A stretch of DNA of 64,000 nucleotides from JAJCYK01 sp965212195 (lineage in GTDB: Bacteria; Bacteroidota; Bacteroidia; Cytophagales; Cyclobacteriaceae). The notes beneath the pieces were generated by a model. It did no database searches and was not told where the DNA came from. It worked only from the letters and a program-made list of their open reading frames with translations. The translations under genes and the position numbers were made by a program. The DNA lies in assembly GCA_965212195.1 (NCBI GenBank), contig CBDBUW010000010.1, positions 434,001 through 498,000 on the forward strand. The letters run 5' to 3'. This document shows positions 16,609 through 26,743 of the stretch, in pieces; positions within the stretch are counted from its first letter, which is position 1; each line of letters begins with the position of its first letter.

Positions 16609-19467
16609 TTATTCTTTCAACAAGGGATCCTCTCTGATAGTTAAGGTATTGGTATATTCTTGTCCGTCCACTTTTAAAGTGAGTTTGTAGGTCCCAATGG
16701 CGGCCTTGGGCATAAGGTATTCTTCTCCTAACTCCACACTCAGGTATCCCGCGGTTAAGGGCTGCGCGGCCTTGCGCTGTTCCGCCGGTGTCTTGGCTTC
16801 TTTAAATGCCTTGTAAAGGCGTTTCAATGAGTTGTAATTATACCGTTGTACCAGATCCGCAAACAATTGGTCTACGTGATTATATTGCTCTTTACTGTAC
16901 ATTTCCGTATCGAATTCCAAATTCCAATAGTAGCGTTGAATCCCAGGCTGTAAAGGAACTTCCACCACATGCTGATGCTCACCACTGAAATCACTGATGA
17001 TCAGTTGGGCGGATTTTACATCACTGCCTAAGAAATAGGACACGGCAGCTTTACTGATAAATCCTGCTCGAGGTTTACTGGTGGTGTTCTCAATAGTCTT
17101 GGGATTCTCACCGGCAAACCAAAAATGCCCCCGTTGGCCTCCCCTGCTTACGTTTTCCCAAATAGTGGCGGTGCGTTGATCGAATAAATGCCCTGGGCCT
17201 TTCAGGATTTGTTCATTCATTTGTTGCCAGGGAGTAATATCGTCCATCACCCAGATACTGCGACCGTGCGTGCCGGCAATCAAGTCATCGTCCCGGGGAT
17301 GGATCTTAAGATCATAAACGGATACTGTGGGAAGGTTGGGCATCAGCCGGTGCCATTGGTTGCCACCGGTTAAGCTCCACCAAACTCCCGTTTCAGTACC
17401 CAGAAACAAAAGATTGGGGTTCTTGGGGTCTTGCCGGATCACCCGTACCACTTCATTATCCCACAGTCCTTTGGTGATCAGAGACCAGCTTTGACCATAA
17501 TCGTCGGTACGAAAAACCCAGGTACCGAAATGGTCGGAGCGGTGGCCATCGAAGGTTATATAGGCACTTGCAGTATTGAAATGACAGGCCTCAATGCGGC
17601 TTACCCAGATACCGGCAGGGACTTTAGGTATATTCGTTCTCAAATTGGTCCAGCTCTTTCCGCCGTCCCTGGTCAATTGTACGTTGCCATCGTCAGTACC
17701 CGCCCAAATGATATTCTCGGATATGGGGGATATGGCCAATGTGGAAATACTGCAATGGGTTTCCGCGCCGGAATTGTCGGGTGTCATACCTCCACTTTTT
17801 CCTTGAACACGCTTTTGTGGATGGTTGGTACTCAGATCCGGACTGATAATGCGCCAGGATTTCCCTTTGTCCTGAGATCGATACAGATAATTCCCTCCCC
17901 CATAAAGTACATTAGCATTATGAGGCGACAGCCACATAGGCGATGACCAGTTGAATCGCAATTCCGTACGCAGGTCTGCCGGTAATTCCGGGTAATAGTC
18001 GCTGAAATTGACAATGTTTTTAGGGCTGGGGCTTATACGGTTGATACGATGAGTTAGGGGGTCGTAGTCAAAATACGCGCCATTTTCCATAGAGGTGAAT
18101 ACTTGCCGCCAATTATCCGGATCCACATTGATATATTGACCGTCCCCCCAATGTAGCTTCCAGTTGGAGTCGTTCAAGATACCCCGGGCATCCCGGGAAA
18201 AGCTGGCAATGCCGTACATTCCATTATCCTGTAAACCACCATAGACATAGTAGGGGTCCCTCATATCGTAACCAATACGATAAAACTGTCCAATGGCGAA
18301 ATTGTCGAACAGGGTAAAATTGCGGCCATGATCATGGGTAATGGACATCCCTTTATCGGCCCCCAGATAATAACGATCCCGGTCATGAGGGTCCACCCAT
18401 AGCGCGTGAAAATCACCATGTACTTCCTGATCTTTGCTGCCATTCTCAAAGGTCTTTCCTCCGTCATGCGATACCATGAAAGAGGTGGTGAGTACATAAA
18501 CCCGCTGGTCGTCCAAAGGGTTTATGCGAATTTGACTGTAGTAGAAAGGGCGGTTGTTGTAAGTATTCACATATTCCCAATGTTCCCCTCCATCTTCAGA
18601 GCGATAGATCCCGCTTCCGGGAATGGCCAGGGTATCGGTTTTCGGTGCTTCCACGATAGCCATTAGGATATCGGGGTTTTTAGCATAAGCCGCCAGACCA
18701 ATACGGCCGGTTTCTTCCGGCAAGCCATTGGTCAGCTTGCGCCAACTGTCACCCCCGTCTTCTGTTTTGTAAATACCTCCCTGTCCTCCTCCACTGGTAA
18801 AGGTCCATGGTTGCCTTAATCTATGATAAAAGGCAGCATACATAATATCTTGATTATTAGGATTTTGTATTAAATCAATACAGCCTGTTTTTCCATCATT
18901 GGGCAGGCCCTTTTTTAGCTTTTTCCATTTTTTTCCTCCATCAGTGGTACGAAATAATCCACGGTCACCACTATAGCCCCATAGATGTCCGATAGCGCAG
19001 GCACAGACTTCATCGGAGTTGCTAGGATTAATCGCCAATCGAGCAATTTGATGGGTCTCCTGCAGGCCTACATTTTCAAAGTTAACTCCCCCATCGGTTG
19101 ATTTATATACACCATTACCCCAGGAGACACTATTGCGGTTATTGGCTTCACCGCTACCCACCCAAATGATTTCCGGATTACTTTGATCCCAGGCTATGTC
19201 TCCGATAGAAGCGGTTTCGTAGTGATCGAAGATGGGTTTCCATGAAGTACCGGCGTTGTCGGATTTCCACACACCGCCGGATCCCGTGGCCATAATTACC
19301 TGTTTAAAATCATCGTTCAGTGCTTCTATATCTACAATGCGCCCTCCCTGATTAGCCGGTCCTATATTACGCCATTGAAAACCACGGGATAGATCTTCAG
19401 CGCTGACCTGAGCCAGGGCAGGAAGTGATAAGAAGGCTAAGGCTAAGGGCCATAATGGACGGACCAA
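16609..19467 (-). CDS. Secreted VPS10/sortilin-like BNR beta-propeller protein
   Basis: A large exported protein full of BNR/Asp-box motifs (SxDxGxxW, for example KSDNAGTSWKP, RSEDGGEHWEY, TRDGGKSWTNL), starting FQWRNIGPANQGGRIVDIEA. It matches the secreted family annotated as VPS10-domain or BNR-type glycosyl hydrolase in Bacteroidota: two propeller modules and a C-terminal Ig-like part. Catalytic activity is not shown by sequence. The frame is open to an ATG at 19632, but that would put 55 residues before the signal peptide VRPLWPLALAFLSLPALAQ. A TTG at 19467 gives a normal signal peptide and is used here; the ATG at 19599 is the other option. Confidence 0.8.
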   Translation of the reverse strand: MVRPLWPLALAFLSLPALAQVSAEDLSRGFQWRNIGPANQGGRIVDIEALNDDFKQVIMATGSGGVWKSDNAGTSWKPIFDHYETASIGDIAWDQSNPEIIWVGSGEANNRNSVSWGNGVYKSTDGGVNFENVGLQETHQIARLAINPSNSDEVCACAIGHLWGYSGDRGLFRTTDGGKKWKKLKKGLPNDGKTGCIDLIQNPNNQDIMYAAFYHRLRQPWTFTSGGGQGGIYKTEDGGDSWRKLTNGLPEETGRIGLAAYAKNPDILMAIVEAPKTDTLAIPGSGIYRSEDGGEHWEYVNTYNNRPFYYSQIRINPLDDQRVYVLTTSFMVSHDGGKTFENGSKDQEVHGDFHALWVDPHDRDRYYLGADKGMSITHDHGRNFTLFDNFAIGQFYRIGYDMRDPYYVYGGLQDNGMYGIASFSRDARGILNDSNWKLHWGDGQYINVDPDNWRQVFTSMENGAYFDYDPLTHRINRISPSPKNIVNFSDYYPELPADLRTELRFNWSSPMWLSPHNANVLYGGGNYLYRSQDKGKSWRIISPDLSTNHPQKRVQGKSGGMTPDNSGAETHCSISTLAISPISENIIWAGTDDGNVQLTRDGGKSWTNLRTNIPKVPAGIWVSRIEACHFNTASAYITFDGHRSDHFGTWVFRTDDYGQSWSLITKGLWDNEVVRVIRQDPKNPNLLFLGTETGVWWSLTGGNQWHRLMPNLPTVSVYDLKIHPRDDDLIAGTHGRSIWVMDDITPWQQMNEQILKGPGHLFDQRTATIWENVSRGGQRGHFWFAGENPKTIENTTSKPRAGFISKAAVSYFLGSDVKSAQLIISDFSGEHQHVVEVPLQPGIQRYYWNLEFDTEMYSKEQYNHVDQLFADLVQRYNYNSLKRLYKAFKEAKTPAEQRKAAQPLTAGYLSVELGEEYLMPKAAIGTYKLTLKVDGQEYTNTLTIREDPLLKE

Positions 19468-19704
19468 ATTGGCCAGCCCCTTTGCTCCAAAGCAGCGATG
19501 GTGGATGAAAGCCTCAGCCCTTAAAACAGTAGACGGTTGGCAACGGGCACTTTTTCCCAGTCTAATAGCCGTTAACATGATAGAGAGTAGATTTAGCATA
19601 AAGAATTGATGTTTTTGACCAGCGCGGTGCAATATTTCACATTAATAGGGTTTGGCTGGGCCTTAATTTAAAGGATTGTATAATGTGTAGCAAATTCTGC
19701 GTGC

Positions 19705-21348
19705 TTAACGGACCTGATACAGTATGATGCCATATCCTCTTCTTCCATCTTCACTTTGCGCCACTACTTCAATTTTGAATTCTCCCCGGTCGTCAGAATG
19801 TCGGAATCCTACAGTTTGACCAAGTTCTAAAGTGGTGGAGATCTTGGGATTCCAGTAAATCAGGGGAACTAAATAGGGCTGATCCATGGGAAGATTGGGT
19901 GAGGAATATTCTGATACTGGTTGTAATCCGTCAATTTGAAAGGACTTCAACAGGTAGCTACTGTCGATTTTCATTAGACCCTCTTTGGAAACAATTTCCA
20001 CAACCCCACTAAATCCCGCAAATCCGAAGTATTCAGAAATGGTAGTGGTGCGACTGTACAATTTAATCTCCCGTAATTTTTGAAAATCCAAAGAGGTAAG
20101 CGTTTTCTGGTGTTTGGTAAGTTGACCATCTATTATGAAGAGAGGTGTTCCAAATGCCATTGAGCGGCTGTCTGGGTCGAACATTTGAAAATAGCCGGTG
20201 CCACGCTTCTCTCGGATGAACTTTAATGGAGATACCACCTCACGGCTGAACGTTTGCAGGTCCGTAAAGGGATAGTTGTCAGCCTCAAACCTAAAATCGG
20301 GGATAGGTGTTACTAGGTGAGGAGATGATGTCTTAATCGGACCGGGCTCCACCCTGTTAAACAATTGGTAGATCAGTTTTCTATCTCGGCTTTCTTGCAA
20401 ATATCGCTGCACGCTAGGCGATAATGGCAGTTTCTCAAAAGAAGTGGTCGAGGGACCGGTCGACGCCCAGCGTAGTTCCCGCTGTTGCGAATATTGGGGA
20501 ATATACTGTAGTACCTGATTACCGTAGAACTCCGGCAAGACCAGAAAGAAGTCCCCGTTTTCATCGGTAATGGAATACAGCATTTGGTTGTTTTCAGCAA
20601 ATTTAAAAGCCACCATTTCACGAGGTCCGGAGCCCATTAAATGACCCTGTAGCTGAATAAAATCTGATAACTGTTGTGAATCGTATTGCGAAGATGCCGT
20701 ATAAATGGCGGGTGTTTGAGGGTTTTCACCAATTAATTGAACATCCCTTACGGATATCGAGGCCACTGCCTTCAGGGGTTTTCCGGATGGGTCCTTTACC
20801 AACACGCTCAAGGAAATAGAATCACGCGGTTGAAAATCCCTGTTAGAAATTTGAATATCAACGCGCAGCTCTCCTATATCATCGGTGGTTAATGTACGGG
20901 TGCTATCCGTAAAGCTGTTCGGTGAGTCCAGTAAACGCTCCGAGTAAACGGGGATGTGCGCCTGCAATAATGTAAGCACCTCGGATTTATAGCTTGTGGA
21001 AGCCGTGGCTCGAAACAAATACATCCCAGGCTCAATTTGGTAAGGTATATCATAATATCCCGCTACATGATCGTTATACGATTTTAGGTAAGAGGAGTGC
21101 ACGGCCTCACCTTCCGGGTTGTAGATCTCAATTTTAATCATAAGCTCCTTCTCTAAATACTTTTGAGGCAGGTAAAGCTTAAAATTTATCGTTTCTCCGG
21201 CGGTATAATAAGGTTTGTCGAAATGCACCAGCACTCGATCTTTGGAATCCGGGAAAAAAGCAGCCAGGCTTACAAAAAAGACATACCCCAATATGGCTAT
21301 TCCCATGCTCTTTTCCAGTATGCGGTTTTTAGTGCCTAGTCCTCCCAT
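19705..21348 (-). CDS. MG2-like exported protein encoded with a TonB receptor
   Basis: A signal or membrane segment (GIAILGYVFFVSLAAFF) is followed by an alpha-2-macroglobulin MG2-type domain (VLVHFDKPYYTAGETINFKL, then YNPEGEAVHSSYLKS), further Ig-like segments with a VKDPSGKPLKA strand, and a C-terminal region resembling a TonB plug fragment. Proteins of this kind are common in Bacteroidota next to outer-membrane receptors. The start used overlaps the DUF4249 stop by 13 bp; the ATG at 21306 avoids overlap, and the frame is open to 21399. It is the last gene of a TonB receptor, DUF4249, MG2-like run and probably acts at the outer membrane with them. Confidence 0.75.
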   Translation of the reverse strand: MGGLGTKNRILEKSMGIAILGYVFFVSLAAFFPDSKDRVLVHFDKPYYTAGETINFKLYLPQKYLEKELMIKIEIYNPEGEAVHSSYLKSYNDHVAGYYDIPYQIEPGMYLFRATASTSYKSEVLTLLQAHIPVYSERLLDSPNSFTDSTRTLTTDDIGELRVDIQISNRDFQPRDSISLSVLVKDPSGKPLKAVASISVRDVQLIGENPQTPAIYTASSQYDSQQLSDFIQLQGHLMGSGPREMVAFKFAENNQMLYSITDENGDFFLVLPEFYGNQVLQYIPQYSQQRELRWASTGPSTTSFEKLPLSPSVQRYLQESRDRKLIYQLFNRVEPGPIKTSSPHLVTPIPDFRFEADNYPFTDLQTFSREVVSPLKFIREKRGTGYFQMFDPDSRSMAFGTPLFIIDGQLTKHQKTLTSLDFQKLREIKLYSRTTTISEYFGFAGFSGVVEIVSKEGLMKIDSSYLLKSFQIDGLQPVSEYSSPNLPMDQPYLVPLIYWNPKISTTLELGQTVGFRHSDDRGEFKIEVVAQSEDGRRGYGIILYQVR

Positions 21349-22439
21349 CCTTGTGGTTTTGTAAGGGTGCTCCCAATGACGGAAAGGCAATTGTTGCACA
21401 ACTCAGAGTCGCCGTCAAAGGTACCCATTTCACATTGCTCGGGGGGTGACCCCGCATCTTCCGGTCTGATAAAAAGTTGTACCGTTTTTTGCTGAGATAC
21501 ATAAAAATATCCCAACACCTGCTCGGACGGATCGGATTCACTGCTGATATTCCCGGTGATGCTTCCGGGAGTAGCTTCAAATAAGCCCCCGGAAAGTGCC
21601 ACGGTTTGAGCGACCTTATTCCAGTAATCGTAGCCCTGCGGAGTTAGTGATTGCTGTCGCACGTTTAGTAAAAAACCCAATGCGAAGCGAGCATCTACTT
21701 TTTCTTCCATTAAGGCAAAGCGCTCTAACCTGGACGTTCCGGATTCATTGCCGTTATGAACTACTACTTGATCGAAATTGAGATTTCTTAATATGTAGCA
21801 GGTTGCAGGCCCTGGACCCGGTACGTTGGGAGGCGGAGGCGTCTCATCCAGCTTATAGATACCCTGGAAATCCCAGCGCAACCTGGAAGGTTCATCGGCT
21901 GCCTCTGCCATTAAGGGTGAATACAAAAAGAACTGCATATAACTATTTACTACCCGATTGCCCGATTCGTTTAGCTCTTCCCGATCGATCATGACAAATG
22001 ACAATGAATCTGGAGTTGGTACCGGATACAAGGTTTCCTCTTGGGAACGGTAAGTAGCACCCTCCGCCAGACGCACTTCTAACTGATATTCATCTCCCTG
22101 GGTAATAGGCATATCACTCAGCACTTGGTCCATGTTTAATTGATAAGACCCAGGCTCGACTTCCACCAATTGTACTTGATCACCTAACTGATTAAACAGG
22201 GTCACCTCAGCCTGTTCCACTGGTACCGGCACGCTCTGAGCTTGAAAATCCGCTGTTCTGGATATTCGTACTTTCACCCAGGTGGTATCTCCAGAAAGCA
22301 ATTGACCTTGAATTACCAACTGGCTTTGATTACCCTCTGGTAAATCCAATTGTATTTCATCAATACAAGCGCTTATTACCCCAAATACCGGAATAATGCA
22401 GTATAGCGAAAAACGTACTATGGAAACTTTTAGGGTCAT
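21336..22439 (-). CDS. DUF4249 outer-membrane lipoprotein
   Basis: A 367-residue lipoprotein with lipobox ISAC near residue 25, then the DUF4249 pattern: DLPEGNQSQLVIQGQLLSGD, VKVRISRTADF, a Cys-rich C-terminus with CEMGTFDGDSELCNNCL. DUF4249 proteins occur almost only beside TonB-dependent receptors with an STN domain and may act as surface partners, by analogy with SusD. The start overlaps the receptor's stop codon by 4 bp, giving translational coupling. Ligand unknown. Confidence 0.85.
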   Translation of the reverse strand: MTLKVSIVRFSLYCIIPVFGVISACIDEIQLDLPEGNQSQLVIQGQLLSGDTTWVKVRISRTADFQAQSVPVPVEQAEVTLFNQLGDQVQLVEVEPGSYQLNMDQVLSDMPITQGDEYQLEVRLAEGATYRSQEETLYPVPTPDSLSFVMIDREELNESGNRVVNSYMQFFLYSPLMAEAADEPSRLRWDFQGIYKLDETPPPPNVPGPGPATCYILRNLNFDQVVVHNGNESGTSRLERFALMEEKVDARFALGFLLNVRQQSLTPQGYDYWNKVAQTVALSGGLFEATPGSITGNISSESDPSEQVLGYFYVSQQKTVQLFIRPEDAGSPPEQCEMGTFDGDSELCNNCLSVIGSTLTKPQGWED

Positions 22440-25150
22440 TGAATTTCTATATTAAATGAAATGGATGGAAATATGCTTCCCAGCACTGCAAAGCGATTAG
22501 CTGTGGGAAAGTTAAAAGGCTTTTGCACAAAAAACACTGAATAGGTATTCTTGCGACCGTATAGGTTATATATTGAAAAGCTCCAGCTGGTTTTAACTTT
22601 CTTACTGCGATTGTAGCCTTTACCAATGGTATAGGAAATATCCAGGCGGTGAAAGTCCGGAACTCTTAGCTGATTCCTCTGCGAGTATACCGGAATAATC
22701 AACCCATTCTCATCGGTGTAGGAGCCCACAGGTGCGGTGGTAGGACGACCGGTGGCATAATTGAAGTTAACCGTAAACGATTGCCTCATGCTAATTTGAA
22801 AGACCCCTACCAATGATATATCGTGAGTTTTGTCAAAATTACTGAGATACCATCGCCCGTTGTTGATCTCGTCAATTTTCCTTTCGGTTCTTGATAGCGT
22901 ATAGCTGAGCCAACCAGTAAAGTTGCCTTTTTGCTTTTTTACACTTAATTCCAACCCATAGGCCCGGGCCTTACCCGCTACAAGTTCTGTTTCCAGGTGA
23001 CTATTGACATTCAGGTCAGCAAAGTCCCTATAATCAATGATATCTTTTACATCCCTGAAATATGCCTCCACGGAGGTTTCCCAAGTATCGTTCTGGAAAT
23101 TTCTAAAATACCCCAAGGAAAAATTGTGGGCGCGAATGGGCTGCAGGTGCGTGTTACTTAATTGCCAAACACTGGTTGGCGTAGGCGCATCAAGGTTAGA
23201 TATCTGATTGATAAACTGGGTGGTATGACTATAGCCTCCCTTTATGGCCTTTTCTTCATTTAATTTATATCTAAATGAAAATCTGGGTTCCACACTGAAG
23301 TAGGACTTTATCACTTCGCTTTTGTCATATATTACGGTATCAGTTATGTTTTCTAAGGATCTTGCTCCATCGTACTCAAATACAGTTTGTGGTCCCAGGT
23401 ACAGGTACCCGTTAAATCTGAGGCCCCCATTGAGGCTCAACCTGGAAGATTGAAGCCATTCCGTTTGAATGAACACAGCAGATTCCAAAGCCTGCTGGTC
23501 CTCCAGAGACTTGGCCTCCACTACTGATATTTCGGAAGTTGGGACCCTGGAGCCGGGGTCCACTTTGTAATAAATGGAAGAGAGGCCCAGATCCATCGTG
23601 GTGTTTGAGGAAATGTTGTAAGTCAATTGTTCCTGGGCTTTTAAATAAGAAACCCCTGTTTCCAATGTTGATGCTATATCTTCCGGTAATTCGGAAAGGG
23701 CGCTGGAATATTCGCTGGCACTGACGGAAAACTGCGAGTACCATCTTTCATTAATCTGACTCTTCCAAGCCATTTGTGCCAGCTTCGTACTGTAGTCAAA
23801 ACCAAAATCATCGCTAAATCTAAAGTCATCATCTGAAATGTAAAATGACATCTCCAGGTTATTGTGCTCATTTAATTTGTGGGCATATCGGATTTGACCG
23901 TCGTAAAAAGTGGCTGAACTTTTTCTTACATCAGTGTTGCTTGCCAATTTTAACAGGAAATCAGCATAGGTCGACCGTATCCCTACGTTCAATGAGCTTT
24001 TGTTTTTTTTTACTGGAATCTCCAGGTTCAACCTGCTGGCAACAGGCCCCAAGCCAGCCTTCAGGTGGAACTCCTCGAAACTTGCGTTGCGCATGGTTAC
24101 ATCCAGAACTGAGGATAATCTGCCACCGTACTGAGCAGGCATGTATCCTTTATATAAAGACACACTTTGAATCATGTCCGCATTGAAAGTACTTATGAAA
24201 CCCAACGCATGAGAAGAATTTAGCAGGAACCCGTCGTCCTGCATGATCAGGTTCTGATCCACCGCTCCTCCCCGTACATTAAATCCGGAAGCCCCCTCTG
24301 CTATCTTGCTTACCCCGGGTTCCAACAGCAGGATCCTTTCAATGTCAACCTCACCTAGCAGGACCGGTATTTTTTGAATGCCTTTCATGTCCAGTTTGGT
24401 AATGCCTACCTGGCTGGAAGTAATGTTATCATCACTGCCAGCAGCCTCAATGGTGACCTCTTCCAGTTGTACAAAACTCTTACTGATCGCAAGTTCCACA
24501 TCTCCACTGCTAAGCACATTTACCTGCACGTGCCGTGGCTCATAGCCGATGTTATTGATGGAGATCTTATAACTTCCGGGAGCCACATTGAAAGAAAATG
24601 CGCCTTTTTCATTAGCGACCGCAAGGTTTAGGGAATCGTTTAAAACCACTATCGCACCTGGCACCGGATCACCCGATAAATCATCTGAAATGATCCCTTT
24701 CAGTAACACAGTGCCTAATGGATCCAGTTGACCCTCGTTGCCGATAATCAATGCCTGGCGATCCTCTGGGCGTCGGGTAATCTCCGCCAACCTGGAATAG
24801 TAAGCGGCAGTGTATGACTGACCCAGGCGATCTTTAGGGCCAATAACCAGGGCATAACTGCGGTAGCTTATATAGCCCAAATCCAGTGGCTCTAGTAACT
24901 GCCTTAGCGCATCATCCAAAGTCACTTGTTGGAAAGAAACCGACAAGGGGGTCTGCATGGTACTGTCCGGTAGAAAGAAAAATCTGAAGTCCGGAGCTTG
25001 TAAGGAGAGCTCCTGGAGGATATCCACTACTTTTCGGTTCTCAAACTCTTTACTGAAGATTACTTCATTCGGTTGCTGAGCAATCAAAAGCCACGGGAAC
25101 AGCAATCCAAGCGCTATGAAAGCACAGCGCCTAATTGTGGAGGACTTCAC
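22436..25150 (-). CDS. TonB-dependent outer-membrane receptor with STN and carboxypeptidase-like domains
   Basis: Layout of 904 residues: signal peptide (1-24), STN secretin/TonB short domain (about 30-105, FENRKVVDILQELSLQ), carboxypeptidase-like regulatory beta-sandwich (about 148-235, LLKGIISDDLSGDPVPGAIV), plug (about 245-350, GFNVRGGAVDQNLIMQDD) and a 22-strand-type barrel to the end. STN domains usually signal through a FecR-like anti-sigma factor, but no FecI/FecR pair lies nearby. It heads an operon with DUF4249 and the MG2-like gene. Substrate unknown; no iron- or sugar-related neighbour narrows it. Confidence 0.92.
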   Translation of the reverse strand: MKSSTIRRCAFIALGLLFPWLLIAQQPNEVIFSKEFENRKVVDILQELSLQAPDFRFFFLPDSTMQTPLSVSFQQVTLDDALRQLLEPLDLGYISYRSYALVIGPKDRLGQSYTAAYYSRLAEITRRPEDRQALIIGNEGQLDPLGTVLLKGIISDDLSGDPVPGAIVVLNDSLNLAVANEKGAFSFNVAPGSYKISINNIGYEPRHVQVNVLSSGDVELAISKSFVQLEEVTIEAAGSDDNITSSQVGITKLDMKGIQKIPVLLGEVDIERILLLEPGVSKIAEGASGFNVRGGAVDQNLIMQDDGFLLNSSHALGFISTFNADMIQSVSLYKGYMPAQYGGRLSSVLDVTMRNASFEEFHLKAGLGPVASRLNLEIPVKKNKSSLNVGIRSTYADFLLKLASNTDVRKSSATFYDGQIRYAHKLNEHNNLEMSFYISDDDFRFSDDFGFDYSTKLAQMAWKSQINERWYSQFSVSASEYSSALSELPEDIASTLETGVSYLKAQEQLTYNISSNTTMDLGLSSIYYKVDPGSRVPTSEISVVEAKSLEDQQALESAVFIQTEWLQSSRLSLNGGLRFNGYLYLGPQTVFEYDGARSLENITDTVIYDKSEVIKSYFSVEPRFSFRYKLNEEKAIKGGYSHTTQFINQISNLDAPTPTSVWQLSNTHLQPIRAHNFSLGYFRNFQNDTWETSVEAYFRDVKDIIDYRDFADLNVNSHLETELVAGKARAYGLELSVKKQKGNFTGWLSYTLSRTERKIDEINNGRWYLSNFDKTHDISLVGVFQISMRQSFTVNFNYATGRPTTAPVGSYTDENGLIIPVYSQRNQLRVPDFHRLDISYTIGKGYNRSKKVKTSWSFSIYNLYGRKNTYSVFFVQKPFNFPTANRFAVLGSIFPSISFNIEIQ

Positions 25151-25274
25151 AGCAGGGAATAGAGTCGGAACAAAGGACCATAAAATGCAATATAGCTGAT
25201 TTCTCCTGTGGGTAATCCTTGAGTGTGAGAATTTTTAGTTGGATGGACGACTATGAGCGGAATAATTCAATCAT

Positions 25275-26696
25275 TCAATTTTCTGAAAACAGATTCAGGC
25301 AACTTGTATCAAGGGTACCAAAAGGGGCTTCCATAAAGTTCTCCATAACCTTAAAACGGCACTGAAAGTCACCACCTCCATGACCACCTTCATCCATAAT
25401 AAAGAGCTGGGCGCGGGTAAGTTGTTTTTGCATGATCTTACCGTTTATAGGCGGTGTAACCGGATCATATTGGTTAACGAAAATAAGAGTAGGAATATCT
25501 GAGGTGTTAAAGGTTCGTTCCTCCACCGGCAATTCAGCTTTATGCCAGTTCTTTCCCTCCAGATAGAGCGAGGTAAAAACACCTAGTCGCTCCGGAAACA
25601 AAGCAGTATGGTTATAAGTACTGTCTACATCCTCAGGGGTATAACTGGGGTCGAACATCTCATAGCGTTCTACGGAGATCCACATGGTCGAATTATAGCC
25701 ATCAATCAAAGCCAACTCCATGTTAAGAACTTCCTGGATAGGTCCGGCTTCACGGTTCAGAAACGCTTCAATCAGCTCTGGGGCTTTACTACGGGAATTG
25801 TTCCCGTAGAGAGACCTCCGCAATAGATAAGTAGCATCCTGAGCATTTACCACAAACTCCTGATCCTTGATGGTTACTGTAAACGGGTTTGCTTTTAAGG
25901 CATTAATTGCCTGGTAGTAATCGTCTTGAAGGTTAGGATATTGTTGCCGGCACTCCTCTTGATCCTGACAGTATTGAAAGATCCGGCCCAGGGCTAAGGC
26001 ATAACTGTTGATACGAGAAATGAGAAAATCATCTCCCAGGGGGCTTGGTGAATTTAATATCACACTGTTTATCTTGTCCGGAAACATATCTTGAACAATA
26101 CGAGCCAACCTGGTACCATACGACCCGCCTATCAAATTATATTTATCATAGCCCAGATGGGACATCAACTTACCCACATCCCGGGCGTTTTGAAAAGAGT
26201 TGTAATCAGCCAGGTTAATTCCCTGATCTTTGGCTTTTTTCCGGTATTTTTTCATTATCTCCCCTAACAGGCGCTGCTCCTGATCAATATTGGCATCAGC
26301 GGCTTGTACCTGGAAAATATCCTGTTCCATATTGGGCAATGCGGAAGAATAATTAATACCTCTCTGGTCAAAGATCACCAGATCCCTGGTCTTTAAGGTT
26401 GGACTTTGCATCCATTGCTTCAGGGCATTGGGTCCCAGGGCAGCACCTCCGGGACCTCCGGTAAAATAGATTACCGGGCCAGAATTTTCTTGAATGGTTT
26501 CAGCCTTTAGCACTACATAAGTAATCTGTATTTGCCTTCCTTCTGGCTGGTCGTGGTTTTCGGGAACTTGCAACTGACCGCACTCTACCCGGGGGTCCCC
26601 TTTAAGATCTCCCAGAAAAGCACATGGTTTGTCTGTATGAGTTGGATTAAGACTTAACCAATGGAATAAGGCGATCAAAGGCAGTAGGCTCCACAT
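25275..26696 (-). CDS. Exported alpha/beta hydrolase, prolyl-aminopeptidase/TAP-like
   Basis: A signal-like N-terminus is followed by an alpha/beta hydrolase of the tripeptidyl-aminopeptidase group: oxyanion segment YFTGGPGGAA, DQRGINYSS, nucleophile elbow GGSYGTRLA, acid in FVNQYDPVTPP and His in DEGGHGGG. An insertion of about 150 residues forms the lid, and the C-terminal part matches the TAP-like extension. It should cleave short peptides or related amides in the periplasm. It follows the LytTR regulator and a membrane protein on the same strand with gaps of 78 and 47 bp, so the three may be one transcript. Confidence 0.85.
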   Translation of the reverse strand: MWSLLPLIALFHWLSLNPTHTDKPCAFLGDLKGDPRVECGQLQVPENHDQPEGRQIQITYVVLKAETIQENSGPVIYFTGGPGGAALGPNALKQWMQSPTLKTRDLVIFDQRGINYSSALPNMEQDIFQVQAADANIDQEQRLLGEIMKKYRKKAKDQGINLADYNSFQNARDVGKLMSHLGYDKYNLIGGSYGTRLARIVQDMFPDKINSVILNSPSPLGDDFLISRINSYALALGRIFQYCQDQEECRQQYPNLQDDYYQAINALKANPFTVTIKDQEFVVNAQDATYLLRRSLYGNNSRSKAPELIEAFLNREAGPIQEVLNMELALIDGYNSTMWISVERYEMFDPSYTPEDVDSTYNHTALFPERLGVFTSLYLEGKNWHKAELPVEERTFNTSDIPTLIFVNQYDPVTPPINGKIMQKQLTRAQLFIMDEGGHGGGDFQCRFKVMENFMEAPFGTLDTSCLNLFSEN

Positions 26697-26743
26697 GATA
26701 GATATAGGTTGGTGGTAAGTATAATATACGAATTCCCCTTTAT

